A DNA stretch of 64,000 nt from Pegea sp. RAD2-039. Taxonomy: Eukaryota; Chordata; Thaliacea; Salpida; Salpidae. The position numbers were made by a program, and so were the translations under genes. The notes under the pieces are model-generated. The model saw only the letters and a program-made list of their open reading frames with translations. It ran no database searches and had not been told where the DNA came from. Where the stretch lies: the NCBI GenBank assembly GCA_034620365.1, contig JAQGEQ010000058.1, forward strand, positions 434,001-498,000, read 5' to 3'. Below, piece by piece: positions 61,001 through 64,000 of the stretch (position 1 is the stretch's first letter; every line of letters starts with the position of its first letter).

Positions 61001-64000
61001 TGAAGACGGACTTAGTAAAACAACAGATATTAACTGCTATCACGGATATTTTTTTTTGAATTATTCATATGTTTTGCATGGAATCACTTGTGAACAAAGT
61101 AACTATTTCTATTCTTGTATTCAAGCTTTGGCAACATAAACAAATAATTTCTATTACACTAATCTACTTAACATTAAAGATTCAGTTAAGTTTAACTTAA
61201 ACATCAAAAGTTGTATAATTAATAGTAACCATTAGTTTCGAACGAAAACTTTTCAGTTTCAACCATTAATAAAAATCTTTCTATATGAAAAGAAATTTGT
61301 TACGATCCGTGGTGATGAAATAAGATTCAATAATTATTTTTTTTGATAAATTAATCCATTGAAGTTTACAAAACTTTGCAGTAGCTTCATTTACTTCAAA
61401 TTTTTTTAAATATTAATTTACTGCTTTGGATTGTTCTTTAGATGAAAGATTTTGATGAATTGTTTTCAGAAAATTATTTTTATTCAAAATTCAGATATTT
61501 CATACGTTTCGCTTATTTTGTATTTTCATTAAAATTGTTTTCCTATTGTAAAATTCTTTTTACAAAACTTGTATCATCAAAAAAAATTTTGAAATGTTTT
61601 TAAGACCATTGATAACTTTTGAAATGTATCTATAGTATAAGTAAATCAAAAACTAAAATATTTTTTGTCCTACAGTTCTATTTAACAAGTAATCATAATG
61701 TAAATATGTAAATTTAGATCTCAAAAGGTTCGAACATCTTTTTACAAATTGTAAAAGAATCATTACAAAGTCGAAATTTAAAATCAAATTTACAATTTTT
61801 CTTTTCAATTTGTTTATTTCTAATGTTGTATCTGATATTTTATTTTCATTTTGCAAAATTCCTGTTCGATAAGTACACAAATTCAATAATATTTATATAA
61901 TATATTTTACAATATTTAGATTATACTGCACCAAAACCTATTCTTCATGGCTACTAACGTCCAATAAAAACTAGCTATCTCATATGACTATTTTAATTTT
62001 CTCAACTGTTCCATTAGATTTGAAGCAAAACATGAAATGTTCAACTAATTTCATTTCGCATTAGTTGCTTAATTCCAAATGAAATTTTTCTAGAACGTGT
62101 AAATTAAGAAATAAAATGTTATATTTTTACAGTTTGTTCAAATCCTAAGGAGCTCGCCAATGGATCTTACAGTCCAATTAAGAAATATTATTTTAATGAA
62201 GATCAAATAAACTATGTTTGTGACAAAGGTTATCAAATGTATTATGATGATAAAGACCTTGAGCTTGGTTCTATCAACAATAACTCATCTTCTTCTAATG
62301 TATCAAGTTTGTTAACTTGTAAAAATGGAAGTTTTCCCAGTTTTCTAAACATGAAATGTCAAAAAAGTAAGAAACAATAATATATAAAACTAATTTATAT
62401 ATTTATAGATTTCTCAACACAAAAATATTGATTATAAATCTTTACATAAAAGCTAAAATAGACTTTTTTTATTCTGAATCATATATAAAGTTAGAAATTG
62501 AATTCTTGCGCTTATAAGTAAATGTTAGGTGTTTGATGACAGAAGCTAAATATAACAAAAAATAAACCCAATTATCTGATTGAAACCATTCATAACTTTT
62601 ATAAGACTATTTTAAAACTATATAAGCTTAATTTCTGTAAGTCAAAAACGTTTCTGTAATAAGATTCAAGTTTTCTATTTATATGACAAAAACTATTGTT
62701 TTCTTGAAAAGTGTGTTCGAATCCTGGGCAGCTAACTGATGGATATTACAACCCTGTTAAAGATAATTATTCTGAAGGAGACACAATATCATATGCATGC
62801 AACAAAGGTTTTGAACTTGTTTATGAAAATGAAAAAGGCAATTTTTCTATTATTCTTCGAAAAAACATTACATGCTCAGATGGCAAATTCAACAACAATT
62901 TGGATATGAATTGTCGTCAAAGTAACTAAAACTACAATTTGTAATTAAATCAAATAATATTATGTACCCATAATAGAAATATCTACAACTCAGTCTGGTA
63001 ATATTTGAACAACTTTTACAAATTGTAAAACAACTCAATACAAAGTCGAGATTTAAAATCAAATTTACAATTTTTCTTTTCAATTTGTTTATTTCTAATG
63101 TTATATCTGATATTTTATTTTCATTTTGCAAAATTCCTGTTCAATAAGTACACAAATTCAATAATATTTATTTAATATATTTTACAATATTTAGATTATA
63201 CTGCACCAAAACCTATTCTTCATGGCTACTAACGTCCAATTAAAACTAGCTATCTCATATGACTATTTTCATTTTCTCAACTGTTCCATTAAATTAGAAG
63301 CAAAATATGAAATGTTCAACAAATTTCATTTTACATTAGTTGATTAATTCCAAATGAATTTTTTCTAGAACGTGTAAATTAAGAAATAAAATGTTATTTT
63401 TTTACAGTATGTTCAAATCCTAAGGAGCTTGCCAATGGATCTTACAGTCCAATTAAGATATATTATTTTAATGAAGATCAAATAAACTATGTTTGTGACA
63501 AAGGTTTTCAAATGTATTATGATGATAAAGACCTTGAGCTTGGTTCTATCTACAATAACTCATCTTCTTCTAATGTATCAAGTTTGTTAACTTGTAAAAA
63601 TGGAAGTTTTCCCAGTTTTCTAAACATGAAATGTCAAAAAAGTAAGAAATAATAATATATATAAAACTAATTTATATATTTATAGCAATCTCAACACAAA
63701 AATATTGAATATAAATCTTTACATAAAAGCTAAAATAGACTTTTTTTATTCTGAATCATATATAAAGTTAGAAATTGAATTCTTGCAATTTTAAGTAAAT
63801 GTAAACTGTTTAAAATGACAGAAGCTAATTATAACAAAAAATAAACCCAATTATCTAGTTGAAAACATTCATAACTTTTATAAGACTATTTTAAAACTAT
63901 ATAAGCTTAATTTCTGTAAATCAAAAACGTTTTTGTAATAAGATTCTAGTTTTCTATTTATATGACAAAAAATTATTGTTTTCTTGAAAGTGTGTTCGAA
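58005..64000 (+). CDS. CCP-rich receptor gene, 5' part, continues beyond the window
   Basis: Exons, all joining in phase 1: signal peptide MCKTVLIFLILACL (58,005-58,068); type-0 CCP-like (58,435-58,680), with six cysteines and an adjacent Cys-Cys; type 2 (59,715-59,966); type 1 (60,310-60,519); type 0' (60,844-61,098); type 2 (62,133-62,366); type 1 (62,712-62,921); type 2 (63,408-63,641); type 1 starting at 63,991 and cut by the window end. Type-1 and type-2 modules are almost identical to those of the minus-strand gene at 9,986. Type 0 is absent there. By analogy the gene should end in GAIN-7TM exons outside the window, but this is not seen. A GPI-anchored or secreted CCP protein remains possible. 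Confidence 0.75.
58681..59714 (+). repeat. Duplicated intron, first copy
   Basis: The intron after the type-0 exon. It has the same length (1,034 bp) as the intron at 61,099-62,132 and nearly the same sequence throughout, so a unit of type 0, type 2 and type 1 exons was duplicated recently as one block of about 2.4 kb. Confidence 0.8.
61099..62132 (+). repeat. Duplicated intron, second copy
   Basis: Partner of 58,681-59,714. The two preceding exons (type 0 and 0') are much more different from each other than these introns are. Confidence 0.8.

Noticed and set aside
15598-62720. GTTCGAATCC, a perfect tRNA B-box, at the start of each type-1 CCP exon
   Set aside because: There is no A-box, cloverleaf or poly-T terminator at the right distance. 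The bases encode the start of CSNP, so the match is chance.

Overview
The window is strongly AT-rich, intron-containing nuclear DNA from an animal, probably a small-genome invertebrate; I cannot name the phylum. The evidence is animal-type gene content: an adhesion GPCR family with a GPS proteolysis site, complement-control (CCP/sushi) exons of phase 1-1, and a BOD1-family gene. All splice models were read by eye from GT/AG sites and checked by phase arithmetic.

Layout. 1-3.6 kb: AT-rich with no convincing gene. 3.6-6.9 kb: two intronless thioredoxin paralogues on +, one with a broken CGPC site and one intact. 7.0-9.0 kb: retroelement and pseudogene debris on the minus strand (gypsy-like protease with a dead active site, an ARF-like GTPase fragment). 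10-27.5 kb (minus): a giant adhesion GPCR whose model is 35 exons and 2,205 codons. It has a signal peptide, 19 CCP modules encoded by a tandem array with a period of about 1.27 kb, then SEA-like, hormone-receptor-like (HRM), GAIN/GPS and 7TM regions. 31.1-38.8 kb (minus): a paralogue with the same SEA-to-tail half but a completely different, cysteine-containing helical N-terminus; it has one in-frame stop in TM4. 42.3-43.6 kb (minus): a third, deleted copy, followed by an older, heavily decayed copy at 43.9-44.7 kb. 45.8-49.0 kb (+): a complete BOD1/BOD1L-like gene of 14 exons, mostly with introns of 45-54 nt. 51.5-55.3 kb (+): a fourth, N-terminally truncated and frameshifted receptor copy. 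58.0-64.0 kb (+): the start of another CCP receptor gene with the same signal-peptide exon as the first; it runs off the window.

The receptor copies left of the BOD1L gene all face left and those on the right face right. They share promoter and intergenic blocks, so the region is a tandem array that has also been inverted. Swapped ectodomains on a conserved GAIN-7TM chassis, a homogenised CCP array, and several broken copies together suggest a fast-evolving surface-receptor cluster. A recognition role (self/non-self, pathogen or gamete) is inference only; the sequence names no ligand.
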